Below are positions 20,370 to 30,454 of a stretch of DNA of 64,000 bases, in pieces. The stretch covers positions 496,001-560,000 of the forward strand of contig CP150570.1 in the NCBI GenBank assembly GCA_049487715.1, given 5' to 3'. The stretch comes from Pycnococcus provasolii. Lineage: Eukaryota > Chlorophyta > Pseudoscourfieldiophyceae > Pseudoscourfieldiales. The notes beneath the pieces were generated by a model, which worked only from the letters and a program-made list of their open reading frames with translations, was not told the DNA's origin and searched no databases. Position numbers and translations under genes: made by a program. Position 1 is the stretch's first letter; each line of letters starts with the position of its first letter.

Positions 20370-21673
20370 ATGGCACAGCACAGCACACGATACAGCGGCC
20401 ACGAACACGAACACAGCACTACACACGCAAGTTCAGTGAGATACGCAGATACACGCACACACACGAACGATATAAAATAGAATAGTATATACTTTATACA
20501 CGTCCGTCTCCGAGAAACTCTCGTGGCGAAAACGGGCCCCTCGTCGAAAGGTGCGCTCTCGAACTCTCGAAAAAGAACAGGGCGCTCTCACTTGGCACTG
20601 CACTGCACTGCCAACTGCACTGCACTGGGACACTGGGTCCGTCCGTCCGTCGCTGAAACGTCGCTGACTGACAGAAGATCTGAAGGGAAGCGCTTGCACA
20701 GTCGCACTCCACTCCACTCCACTCCACTCCACTGATCGTCTCACCTCTCACCTCTCAACAACCAGCTGAGCCTCAGGGGAACAACCACTCAACCAGCTGA
20801 CCCGCGGACTGGCCTTGAAGGAAGTTGTCTCTATGGAGTTTTTCTTCAGCTGGCAAGCATGCAGTTGGAGACTCGAGTTGTCTCGAGTTTGCCTCGCACG
20901 GTACGGTACGGGTCATTTTACCGGTCAGCCTTGCTTGAGTGGTATCCTTCGCGCACGCTCTATCTAAGGACTGGCGCGCTCCTTGCAACTCCTGCACTCC
21001 ATTGTATCGTAGTACTACTATTCCTCGGTTGGTCAAGCATCATCAGGCTGTATCAGTCGTATCCACTATCCTGTCGTTGCATCCTGAAGTTGGACTTGGG
21101 ACTTGCGAAACATTTTGAATGTACTGTACTGTGTGGCGTCAAGTGTTTGGCATGCATGGTATCTTTACTCACGCTTCACGGCACTTCCCAGTTCCCATAG
21201 GTAAAGGTGGGTAGAAGGGGAGGGTTGACCAAAAGTCGTTCCTACGTTAGCTCATCGCCCTCCGTTCCGCTGTCTGCACTCGTTGAACGTACCACTTGAG
21301 CAATGAGCACTCCTGCTGTCCTGCATAGACTATCGTAGGAATAATTGCATACAGCCTTGGACTTTGGACTTGGGAGGACCGTTGACAGTATGTACTACGG
21401 GTAGGTAAGAACTAAGTTTGACGACCGACCCTCGTGACCGAGGCACGCAAGCGAGCATACAATAGTACTACAGTAAAGGTCTGAGTGAGAGGCTGAAAGG
21501 GGAGAGAGCCGGGGGCCCACTAAAGGTGTACCTGCCAAAGGAACCCCAGGCAGGTTAGGGTATGTAAAGGGCATTAGGGTTAGGGTTAGGGTTAGGGTTA
21601 GAGTTAGGGTTAGGTGTCTAGGTGCGAGCGTGTATCTCCCACCCGTGTGAATATTCTGTACACGGGTGGTCAT
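20370..21673. repeat. Intergenic region with CACTC/CACTG repeats and a TTAGGG array
   Basis: 1.3 kb between a minus-strand gene start and the broken channel gene. It contains GCACT repeats (about 20594-20632), an ACTCC run at 20705-20733, and a telomere-like array of seven TTAGGG units, one of them TTAGAG, at 21574-21616, directly upstream of the MscS-like gene. No gene is supported. Confidence 0.6.
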
Positions 21674-23023
21674 ATGTTGCCGGCGAATCATATCAGGCAG
21701 CGCACGTACACCGTCGGCAAGCACAGCACGAGCACGAGCGGATCTTTACAGAAATGGCACTACATAAAAGTACGCGTGATGGGAACTCAAGCGACGCCAT
21801 CAACGATGCCGCATTGCGAAAACGCAATCAACGAAGCACTCCAGCAGCTCTTCGGGAACGTCGGAGGGGCTGTGCCGTTTGAAGTCGTCGTGACGTCGTC
21901 AAAACGAGAAAGAAAGAAAGACGAGACGACGACGATCCTTAAAACCGTACCTGGAGAACCGACGAGGAAACTTATGTCAGCCATCGCTTTCACGCCGTCC
22001 ACCATTCTCGTCGCGTCGTCAACGTACCTGCTCACTTTGCTCGAAGATGTCGTATAACAGTACTTTCGCAACCGCCTCGCGCCCGCTGGATGCACGTGCG
22101 CCGCCGAGAGGGACGCGGTGCGAGCACGCTGGTGCGTCAGCCTTGTGCACGGCGCATTCAGCTTAGTGGATTGACGCACTTCCTTCCTAACGAAGGACGA
22201 GGAACACTGCGTGGAGCTCTCTTTGTATGGACGCACACCGACAAGTTTGCGGATATCATCGACAAAGCTGGGCTTGTCAACAAGTGCTCTGTTCTATGCC
22301 TTGCTTGGGCAGCACTAAACGTGACGAAGGCGCCAATCCGTGAAGTGCGCGCGGTGGTTGCGGAGAGCATCGTCGATTCTCGGTTTCGCTCACAGACTCT
22401 GTCCACCCTCTTGCTGCTCGACCGAGTGCTCACCACCGTACCGGTTGCGTTGCCGTTGATTGTCGCTTACCTAAGCCACTCGAACGGTCCTCTCGTCACC
22501 TCGATCGGTGGGTTGGTCGGCCTCGCACTTGGCTTGGGGTCCCAAGATGCCGCGAAAAGCTTCGTTGCGGGAGTCAGCCTGTTGTGGCGACAACCGTTCG
22601 CCGTGGGTGACGCCATCGAAATACCATCACTCAAGGTGTTTGGAAAGCTGCTCCAATTCGGCATTTTCAATTCGGTGATTGAGGATTTGGACGGTCGACC
22701 CGTGACGGTTCCCAATGCCGCGCTCGCAGCTGGTGCCGTGGTGAATCGTAGTCGAGCCCGCTTGCGTTTGTGCAGGCTCGACATATTGGTCATGCCGCCG
22801 TCATCCTCGCAGCTTCGCTCATTTCTGGAAGATGCGCGACGCAACATCCATCACTTGTGACGGTGTTGGCATCACGGCAAAGGTGATGGTAAAGAACGAC
22901 GCCACGTTCGACGCAACAAAGGGAGACCTTTGTTACGCGAAGTTGCTGGAAAGCGCGGAGAAGCATGAAGTGGAGCTCTCCTTCGAAAAGAGGATCGTCC
23001 TTCAGCCTCCGGCGTCCGAATGA
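21674..23023 (+). pseudogene. Broken MscS-type mechanosensitive channel gene
   Basis: Three open pieces in different frames align with one MscS-like protein. Piece 1 (21674-22057) ends in a membrane-like segment and TLLEDVV then a stop; beyond that stop the same frame continues with coding-like QYFRNRLAPAG to about 22160. Piece 2 (about 22165-22845) carries the pore region with LDRVLTTVPVALPLIVAYL, the glycine-rich TM3 GGLVGLALGLGSQDAAKSF and the beta-domain signature FAVGDAIEI with TVPNAAL. Piece 3 (about 22832-23023), shifted again, supplies the C-terminal domain ITAKVMVKND. One in-frame stop and two frame changes make a functional product unlikely, unless undetected introns or assembly indels are responsible. 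MscS homologues release osmotic pressure in plastids or the plasma membrane. Confidence 0.75.
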
Positions 23024-23395
23024 ATCAATGTAAAGTAAATGCGTACTTTTTTCCGAGAAAATACTGTACATAGGTCGAGAAAAAAAAAGGTCCCTCTGGG
23101 ATCCCGCTCTGGCACAGAACTTTTTGAAGTCGGCGCCATTTTTATGTTTCACTTCACTATTGGTCAACCCAAAACGTCCTTATTTTTATGACGAAAAACA
23201 AAAGTGAAGGTTGCAAAATGATTCGCATGTCCTGCCCGTCATTTTCAGACATTTGTTTCCGACTTGCGGTGGGTGGACGCGTTTTAAAATGGACGATTTG
23301 GGTTTGATAGAGTTGGTGTTTAATTTGTAATAAGTTACAAGTTGTAATTTAAATTTAGGATAATCATTAAGAAGTCTGATCTGCGTCGTCTCGTC
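23024..23395. other. Convergent intergenic region, 370 bp
   Basis: AT-rich spacer between the broken channel gene and the kinase gene, both ending here. It presumably holds both polyadenylation sites. Nothing else is visible. Confidence 0.5.
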
Positions 23396-25300
23396 TTAGC
23401 GAACGCCAAACGGATGGCTACTCATTGGCGGCTTCACGGGTGGAAGCCCAATCAAGCCACGCGCACGGAAGGCGTCTGGCGGACTGCCTGGACCGCCACC
23501 ACCACCCATGGTAGACGAAGACGGCGGAGACGTGCTCGCCGCAGCCGCAAGCGTGTCGGGATTCGACAGCTCGCTCGCCGCATCCGTTGCCAAGGATGTC
23601 GCACTCTGCTCAGGTTGCAGCGGCGGCGGCACCGGCGCCGCCGGAGACTCCGTAAGCGCAGGCAGCTTTCGCCGCGAATGCGCTGCCGACGCCGTTGGCG
23701 AAGGCGACAACGACGTCGCACTGCTTTGGCTCACCAAACTTGCAGTCGTGCGATCGTCGTAGTTGTGGTAGTCTTCCGCATGAGGCGCCTGCCATCCGGT
23801 GGGAACCTCTGCATCCGCCACGAACCCGTGCTTCAGCAGCGCTTCTGCGCTTGGCCGAAGGCGCTCCTCGCGCTGCAGGCACAGCAGGATCGCCTCCGTC
23901 GCGTCCGGGGAAAGCGTCTCCGGGATGGTGGGCAGCTCCGACGAGCTCGCAATCAGGAAGATGGCCTGCACCTGTGTGCTGCACTGGCTCCACGGCGGCT
24001 TGCCGCTTGCCATCTCCAGGACCGTGCAGCCGACACTCCACACGTCCGCCGCACATCCGTGGCCCTGCTGGCGGACCACCTCGGGCGCCATCCAGAACGC
24101 ACTTCCCTTGAACGACTTCGTGACGCTCATGTGCTCGACCATCTGCTTCGCCATTCCAAAGTCCGCCAGCTTTACGCGGCCCGACCGCTCGACGAGGATG
24201 TTGGCACCCTTGATGTCTCTGTGCGCGGTTCGCATCGCGTGCAGGTACGCCAATCCGGAGAGAATCTGGCGCGTGTACACGCGAATCACGCTCTCCTCGA
24301 ATCGCCCGAATCGAGCGAGCAGGCTGGCGATGCTGCCTCCTGGAACGTACTCGAGGAAGATGTACAGGTTCGCCTCCTCGCGTATCGTTCCCACGTAGCG
24401 CACGATGTTTGGGTGCTGCAGCTTCGCGAGCAGAACCACCTCTGACTCGAGCTGCTGCAGCGCTTCTGTGTGCTTGGTGCCCTTGGCGGACACGGGAACT
24501 TCCTTGACGGCGAGCAGCTCGCCCGTGTCGCTGTTGAGCCCGAGGAAGACGCTTCCGAAGCTGCCGCTTCCAATGGCGTCGCCTTTCTTCCATCTCCTCG
24601 GCATCTTCGGCGCGGGTGGCAGGAGCGGCATTTTCTTGTGGTGGTGGTGGTGGTGGTGGTGGTGGTGTCGCCTCTTCGGCTTGCCTCCGCTGCTCGCGTT
24701 GTCTGACTGTCCGCTCACCGCGGGCGGGCTCGGGTTATCGTCCGACTGTGGGAATGCCGGCGCGGTCGTCGGCTGGAGTGCAGGAGGCGGCGTCGGGTGT
24801 TGCTGTTGGTGTTGCGTGTTTGGCAGTGCAGCCGCTGTCGTCGCCGGCACCGGTTCGCTCACCATCATGTCCGACTGCGGCCCGTGCGCCCCACACCCGA
24901 GTCCGAAGCTCCACTTTCTTCTTCTCATGAACTGTCCTTTTGTGAGCGGCACGTCGCTTCCCGACTCGCTCGTGTCTACAGGCGTGGTGTTGGCTGACGA
25001 CGACGCGGCGGCCGGCGGAGGCGCGGCGAGCCCTTGATGGTTTGTTGCTTGCGTTCCACTACTAAGAGGTCTTATGATACCAACGGAAGAACTTGTGGTA
25101 GCTTGATCCTGAGGAGTTGAAGCATTCAAATCTGCCACCAGAGTGCTTGCCGAGTGCGAGTGAGCTATTGATTGATGCGCATTACTTTGAGCCTGAGCCT
25201 GAGGAGGAGGAGGTTGTTGTTGCGAAGCAGCCGGCCGAGCTGTTGATCTTGCTCCTCCTCCCAGGCAGTTCAAATTCGAAAGACTTAAGATGTTTCCCAT
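23396..25300 (-). CDS. MAPKKK/MEKK-like Ser/Thr kinase with N-myristoylation motif
   Basis: 634 residues. The N-terminus MGNILSLSNLNCL fits an N-myristoylation plus palmitoylation site, suggesting membrane attachment. Residues 15-230 are Gln/Pro/Ser-rich and disordered and include a run of eleven His at about 210-221. The kinase domain spans about 235-500: the glycine loop IGSGSFGSV, VAIK-type Lys in LLAVKEV, HRDIKGAN, ADFGMAKQM and GSAFWMAPEVVRQQ. These fit the STE11/MEKK group (activators of MAPKK) and all catalytic residues are present. The C-terminal tail is Ser/Pro/Gly-rich without a recognisable domain. The start codon is unambiguous. Confidence 0.9.
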   Translation of the reverse strand: MGNILSLSNLNCLGGGARSTARPAASQQQPPPPQAQAQSNAHQSIAHSHSASTLVADLNASTPQDQATTSSSVGIIRPLSSGTQATNHQGLAAPPPAAASSSANTTPVDTSESGSDVPLTKGQFMRRRKWSFGLGCGAHGPQSDMMVSEPVPATTAAALPNTQHQQQHPTPPPALQPTTAPAFPQSDDNPSPPAVSGQSDNASSGGKPKRRHHHHHHHHHHKKMPLLPPAPKMPRRWKKGDAIGSGSFGSVFLGLNSDTGELLAVKEVPVSAKGTKHTEALQQLESEVVLLAKLQHPNIVRYVGTIREEANLYIFLEYVPGGSIASLLARFGRFEESVIRVYTRQILSGLAYLHAMRTAHRDIKGANILVERSGRVKLADFGMAKQMVEHMSVTKSFKGSAFWMAPEVVRQQGHGCAADVWSVGCTVLEMASGKPPWSQCSTQVQAIFLIASSSELPTIPETLSPDATEAILLCLQREERLRPSAEALLKHGFVADAEVPTGWQAPHAEDYHNYDDRTTASLVSQSSATSLSPSPTASAAHSRRKLPALTESPAAPVPPPLQPEQSATSLATDAASELSNPDTLAAAASTSPPSSSTMGGGGGPGSPPDAFRARGLIGLPPVKPPMSSHPFGVR

Positions 25301-26214
25301 GATTCACTGAATGTAGGGTATGATGATTCTCGGGACCCGAGAAAAAGACGCACAGGTACCTGGGGCGAAACCAACCAACGGTGAACCAACCAACCACTCA
25401 CTCAACCACTCCGTTAACCAATGGCCTTAGACGTAACTTAATAAGTGTCCTAGAAAGAAGTTTGTAACCTACTAACTAAGATACTACGAGGTACTCCAAG
25501 GCACAGGCACGCTTCTTCAACACAGGCAAGCCTCACAGGACCAGAGATGTGCACAGATAGTGCCGTATCCTACTCCTACCTCTCGTAATAATAATGCGGA
25601 GACGAGAGCCCTGAGGCCAATAATGAGGCTCAATGTGTTGTGTTGAAGAGGACTCCTCACCCCAAGGGACGAGGGAAAGCCGCGGAGTGGCGGAGGTCAG
25701 GAGGAGACCCTTTCAAATGGTCGAACCAACGCAACGCGCACAACCCTAGGTCTTCCTAGGGCCCCTTTTCTACACGGGAATACGGGATCTTTTTCGAGCG
25801 AGCTCAGGTACTTAGGGCAAGGCGGGTTTTGATATGCCCTTGGCTAGCCAGGGTAAGTTTAGGGGTTCCACTTATTTTAGGCCTTAGGGTTATCGTAGGG
25901 CTAGGGTTAGGGTTCGACCTAACCCTAACCTCTTAGGCCCTCTTGCCCTCTTCCTTCCTAGACTAAGAGCTTGCCCTGTGACTTTCTTCCCCTCATTTAT
26001 TTGCTTGTCATTATTGGACTCCTTCTCGTCGTGAGAGAGCTCTAGAGAAAGAGAGATTCCATTTAGCCATTTACGAGCTTTTGCTTCGATCTTATTTAAA
26101 AATAGTTCTAACCTTAAAAAGTATGAGCGCTCATCGTCGTCACGTGACTCATGATCGGCGTCAACGTCACAAAATGGTGATGCTCCTCCTCCTTCTCCTT
26201 CTTCTTCGTCGTCA
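25301..26214. other. Divergent intergenic region with inverted telomere-like junction
   Basis: About 0.9 kb between the kinase start and the heme-oxygenase-like coding region. At 25884-25930 a TTAGGG stretch meets a CCCTAA stretch (GGTTAGGGTTCGA then CCTAACCCTAACC), forming a near-perfect inverted repeat. Near 26184-26221 a long polypyrimidine tract ends in TTGGCAG, which looks like a 3' splice site for the following gene. Confidence 0.6.
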
Positions 26215-26221
26215 TTGGCAG

Positions 26222-27006
26222 TACAACCCATCAGCTTGGTGTTGAAGCGCGCGTCTCAGTCGACGCACGACGCGAGTGACGCGTTCGTGCGTGCGCGCAT
26301 GCCGCAGGCGTTCGCGGATCCGTCCATCTACCTCGCTCTTTTAGAACAATTCAAACACATCTTTCTCGCGATGTCTACGCGCATGAACGACGTTCTCGTG
26401 GCAGACGACTCCGAGTTAAGTCAAGTGTACACGCGCATGCGACGCGACGACGCCTTCGAGCAAGATGTCGCGTTCTTCAAGCGCGATATCTTGCCCGGCA
26501 AGTTGGCGCTCGCTCAGCCGACGGACGCCACGCGCGAATACGTCGAGCACATCGCGCGACTCGACCGCGCGCGACTTCTCGTCGTCGCGTACACGATGCA
26601 CATGGCACTTCTCGCAGGCGGCCAGACCATCAAACGCACGATGCAGCGCGCTATGGCCCTACGGGACGGCGACGGAGGCGGCGCGCTATTTGCATTCGAA
26701 GGCATGAGCCGTGCGGACGTCACTGCGGCGAAGAAGGTGCTCACGACAAGTCTCGACAACTTGCCGCGGCGTGACTTGGATAAGTACGTCGCGGAGAAGC
26801 GCGCCGTCTTTCGGCGGAACGAGGCTGTGATTGCGAGCGTCGTCAAGGACACAAGCTTGTTGCGTGCGCTGTACTTGGCAGTCTTAGGCTTGATGAGGAT
26901 CGCCGCCGGCAGCCAGGCGTTGCGTTGGGCGTTGACGATATTCAAGGGGATTGCTTTCGTGAAAATCTTCGCACACGTCGCGAGAACGTACAAGTACTTG
27001 GAGTAA
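26222..27006 (+). CDS. Heme-oxygenase-like protein with C-terminal membrane anchor (5' exon not located)
   Basis: About 260 residues open to the stop at 27006. The proximal histidine lies in ASQSTHDASDAF. The distal-helix motif reads MALLAGGQTIKR where canonical enzymes have GDLSGGQ, so the catalytic Asp and first Gly are replaced by Ala. The region EKRAVFRRNEAVI matches the C-terminal helix of the fold, and residues 220-255 are hydrophobic enough for a tail anchor, as in animal and fungal enzymes. No ATG lies in frame before the histidine (the first is at 26299), and a stop is at 26152. The polypyrimidine tract and CAG ending at 26221 suggest that an upstream exon supplies the start and any targeting peptide. 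It may degrade heme to biliverdin or may be a non-catalytic heme binder. Confidence 0.75.
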
Positions 27007-27137
27007 ACAAACAGCTTACTGTACAACTGGATTGTATCAAACAGACTCTCACAGACCCCTAATCACTCACATGGAGATTAAAGGAGCTCCTGGAAAGAAA
27101 AATTCGTGGAAGCGATTCTGGACAAATTTGGTCGGGA

Positions 27138-27181
27138 GGGTTAGGTTAGGTTAGGGTTAGGGTTAGGGTTAGGGTTAGGTT
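27138..27181 (+). repeat. TTAGGG interstitial array
   Basis: Two TTAGG then five TTAGGG units, about 250 bp upstream of the first possible ATG of the SET-domain gene and in the same orientation as transcription. The rest of the 27007-27429 spacer is unremarkable, pyrimidine-rich and AT-rich. Confidence 0.85.
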
Positions 27182-27429
27182 TATAACAGTAAAATGGTCG
27201 AGGCCAAGTTAAACCCTAATCTGAAAGTTGTCTCGACCAAATGTCTCGACCAAAAGTTCGCTATACCCACGAAATGTCATTTCTTATACCCAGGAGCTCC
27301 CTCTAGTATGGAGGCTCCCCCTTTTTTTTCTAAACCCCCAATCCAATCAAACCCCAATCAATCTTATCCATTTTCCCTTTTTCCCATTTTATTTTAGGTT
27401 CCATCCGAGGTGGTAAGCTTACGTAAGGT

Positions 27430-28952
27430 ATGGCGGCGCCATTCGTGTTTTTTTCAACGGTCTCAGCCTTCGTTGGCCTTCAAGGCGTGCTTCGCTCCTG
27501 TCCACGTCGTCGTCGTCGTCGTCGTCGTCATCTTTGTGTGGTTCCCGTCTTCCCGTTAGGGTTAGTTGCGTTCGGGTGAGACGACCTAAGGCTGCGTCGT
27601 CGTCGTCGTCGTCTTCGTCGTCGCTCGCCTCGCTCGCATCCTGGGCGCAAAATGTCGGCATAAAAATACCGACATCGATTTCACTTGAAGGCGCGCCGTT
27701 TGACCACGGTGGTGTCGCAATCAGAGGCGTGCAGGCGCAAACGCCAGGTGTTCAAACAGATGAGGTCATTTTCTCTGTGCCGAGAAGAGCAACCTTGGAA
27801 ACGCACGCGGCGCAGAAGACGTGCCCGCGGGGAAATGCACTACTCGCCACGTCGGCGTGGACGGCGCTCGACTGGGATGCACGCCTTGCGACTCTGCTTC
27901 TGCACGAAAAAGCACTCGGCAACGCGTCGGCATTCATGCCATACATGCAAAGCTTGCCGTGGGACGAAATCCCACCGCTTCTGCCGACGTGGTCACGCGA
28001 AGACCTCGACGCACTCAACGACAAAGCGCTCGCCGACGACGCCACGAAAGAACGCAAGCGATGGGACGAACAGCACAGCAAACTACTCGGCGGACTCAAA
28101 CAGACGCAAAGCAGCGAAGAAGTTGCAGAAAAGTCGCCTCTCGCACAAAACCCACCAAGCCTTCAAGAATTCGTTGACACAATGTGCCTCGTGAGAAGCC
28201 GCGCGTTCAGCGGGCCGTTCGAAGGGAGCGAATTCTCTGAGCGCGTGCGGCTCACCACGCTCGGGTGGGTGCTCGCCGCCGCGTCTTACGGAATTGACCC
28301 GGACAATGCACCACGCGCCGTTGGTGCCGCCGTCTCCGTGATGCTGTTCATTTACCTGAAAGATCTGCTCACGCGTCGGCAGTTCGACGGCGAGTTGCGC
28401 CGATTCGCGCTCTGTCCTGCGATCGACCTGCTGAATCGCGGCGACGACGACGATGCTGACTACGGAGACAGCGCGACCGCGGGAGGAAGTCTTGGCGGAG
28501 TGGCGTACGGATACTTCACTGACTGCTTCGACGTCGTCGCGAGCCGCGATGTCGCCGCGGGAGACGAGGTGACAATAAGCTATGGACCTCGATCGGATGC
28601 TGACCTGCTGATGAGATACGGCTTTGTACCGAGTGGCTCAAATCCTGCAGACTGGACACGCGTGCAGCTCGGCAAGCCGCGTTCCGCGGACGGGTTTGGT
28701 TCGCCGGAGACACCCGACGATGCAACAGCCGTTTCCGCCGTTGCTCGCAGACGAGGGGGCGTGGACAACGTCGCGGCGATGGCGAATCAACTCGGCGGCA
28801 TGGATGCCCTGCGCGCAAGCCTGCACAACGCCGCGGCTCTCGTAGAAGCCGCGCCACCGAGGGAGCCAACGGATGCCGCACGCGCGAGCCTTGCGGCATT
28901 GTACCGCAGCCGACGTGCCGCGACGCTGCGCGCGGTTGCGGAAAGCCTTTGA
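27430..28952 (+). CDS. SET-domain methyltransferase, Rubisco-LSMT/SETD-like (5' end unresolved)
   Basis: The main frame is 27534-28952 (about 470 codons) but its first ATG lies inside the domain. An ATG at 27430 in another frame opens MAAPFVFFSTVSAFVGLQG plus an Arg run, which looks like a targeting peptide; a short intron or a frame error near 27540-27590 would join them. The domain shows DEVIFSVPRRATL (SET start), the LSMT-type split-SET insert, CPAIDLLNRGDD in place of the usual ..NH.. motif, and GDEVTISYGPRSDADLLMRYGFV, followed by an LSMT-like helical C-terminus. Family members methylate lysines of Rubisco, aldolase or other non-histone proteins. The Asn-His to Asn-Arg change may affect activity. 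Confidence 0.75.
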
Positions 28953-29554
28953 AACTCCACCAGCCGTGTAACGACACTCACGATGACTGAAGAGTCACGT
29001 TGACTGCTCTCCCTCCTATCCCTACGATAGACCTATAGACTTTGTGGGAGAAGGAGCGTCCACGTCTAGGAGGTGAAAGGCGAAAGGCACGGTATAGGTA
29101 GACTAAGATCGAGCAAACCTGACCTTATCTACAGTAAGTTACGCTGGCGGTTGCTTTAGGTTAACCTTAGCTCGCGTGACCCTTCCCCCCTCGAACCTGA
29201 AACGTAAGTTAAGGATGATAGGATACATGTATCGACTCTTGAAAGTGATGTCACTCACTGACAAGAAACCTCTTCCCAAGTCTTCGAACGAACGCATGGT
29301 ATGTAAGAACCACTCACTCTTCAGGCTTTCAAATAGTCTAATAACAGGTCCTGCTCCAGGCTGCCGGGTAAGTGTGACAAGTGATGATGGGTCCCTCAGG
29401 GGTTGCCTTTTACTTCACCTTCCACGGGGTACTTCACCTTTCCTTGCCCAGGTGGCGTTTTCACAGAGGCGTTTCCATTTTAGAGGCCATTTTCACCAGG
29501 GCAAGTTGCAGCATCGGCCTTAAGTCAACTCTGTGTCGCACCGTGTATCTATCT
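28953..29554. other. Intergenic, 600 bp
   Basis: Spacer between two plus-strand genes. A GTG-initiated open frame overlaps it but shows no features. No repeats of note. Confidence 0.45.
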
Positions 29555-30415
29555 ATGCGGCCACCCGCTGAAGCTGATTCCCATGGTGCCTCTGCCCCGC
29601 CTTCTGGCCGCACTAGGAGCACTGTCTCGGAGCACTGTATCCCCGCGTATGTTCCCGGGACGGCCGCGGACCTGCGTTGGGTGGACGGCTCGAAAGAGAA
29701 AGGACTCGACTTCGACGCGATGGACCCGATGTACGTCGTGGAGCCAGGTGTGAGGTACACGTACCGTCTAAGCGAGGCGGCGCTCGCCTCAGTCGAAAAC
29801 TCTACGCTTCCAGAAGACGTGAAAGTCTACTTCCGGCATGACATCGTGATCAATGCACAGAACGAGGGCCGTCGCGCGTGCTTGATTGGATGGGACTTGG
29901 CCAAAGCGGACTTGGAGACTGCGACACTCGCAAGAGCCGACCTGAGCTGTGCGACGCTCACGGAAGCAAACTTGTGCCGTGCGACGCTCACGCGTGCGAA
30001 CTGCCGCCGTGCATTTCTGACGGGAGCGCGCTTGAGCGGCGCGATGCTGACGGAAGCAAACTTGAGATTTGTGACGCTAACGAAAGCCAACTTAAAACAA
30101 GCGAATTTCACAAAGGCGGACTTCGTAGGTGCGAAACTGATGGAAAGTAACTCGGGCATGGCGACGTTTACGGAAGTCAACTTCCGCCACGCAGATCTCA
30201 CGAACGCAGACTTCACCTTCTCAAACTTAGAAAAAGCGAATCTCACGGACGCAGACTTAACCAATACTACCCTCTCTGATGTGAAATTCGAGTCCATCAT
30301 ACTTCCCAAGATGCGACAAAGCCCTCCGCCCGCATCGCTCGGGCTCTTCGCGCGAAGCGTACTCGCATCCGCCGCGCTCGAGATGCTGAGCGAGGGAAGT
30401 GAAGACTCGATGGAG

Positions 30416-30454
<39 letters not shown>

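Noticed and set aside
21574-21616. Chromosome end at this point
   Set aside because: The array is short and genes continue on both sides, so it is interstitial.
25890-26231. Minus-strand frame starting MGCTANDDEEE
   Set aside because: It is antisense to the polypyrimidine tract and 5' end of the heme-oxygenase-like gene, and its Glu/Gly bias follows from that simple sequence.
29176-29523. Plus-strand frame of 115 codons
   Set aside because: GTG or other non-ATG start, no motif, and it overlaps the leader of the pentapeptide-repeat gene.
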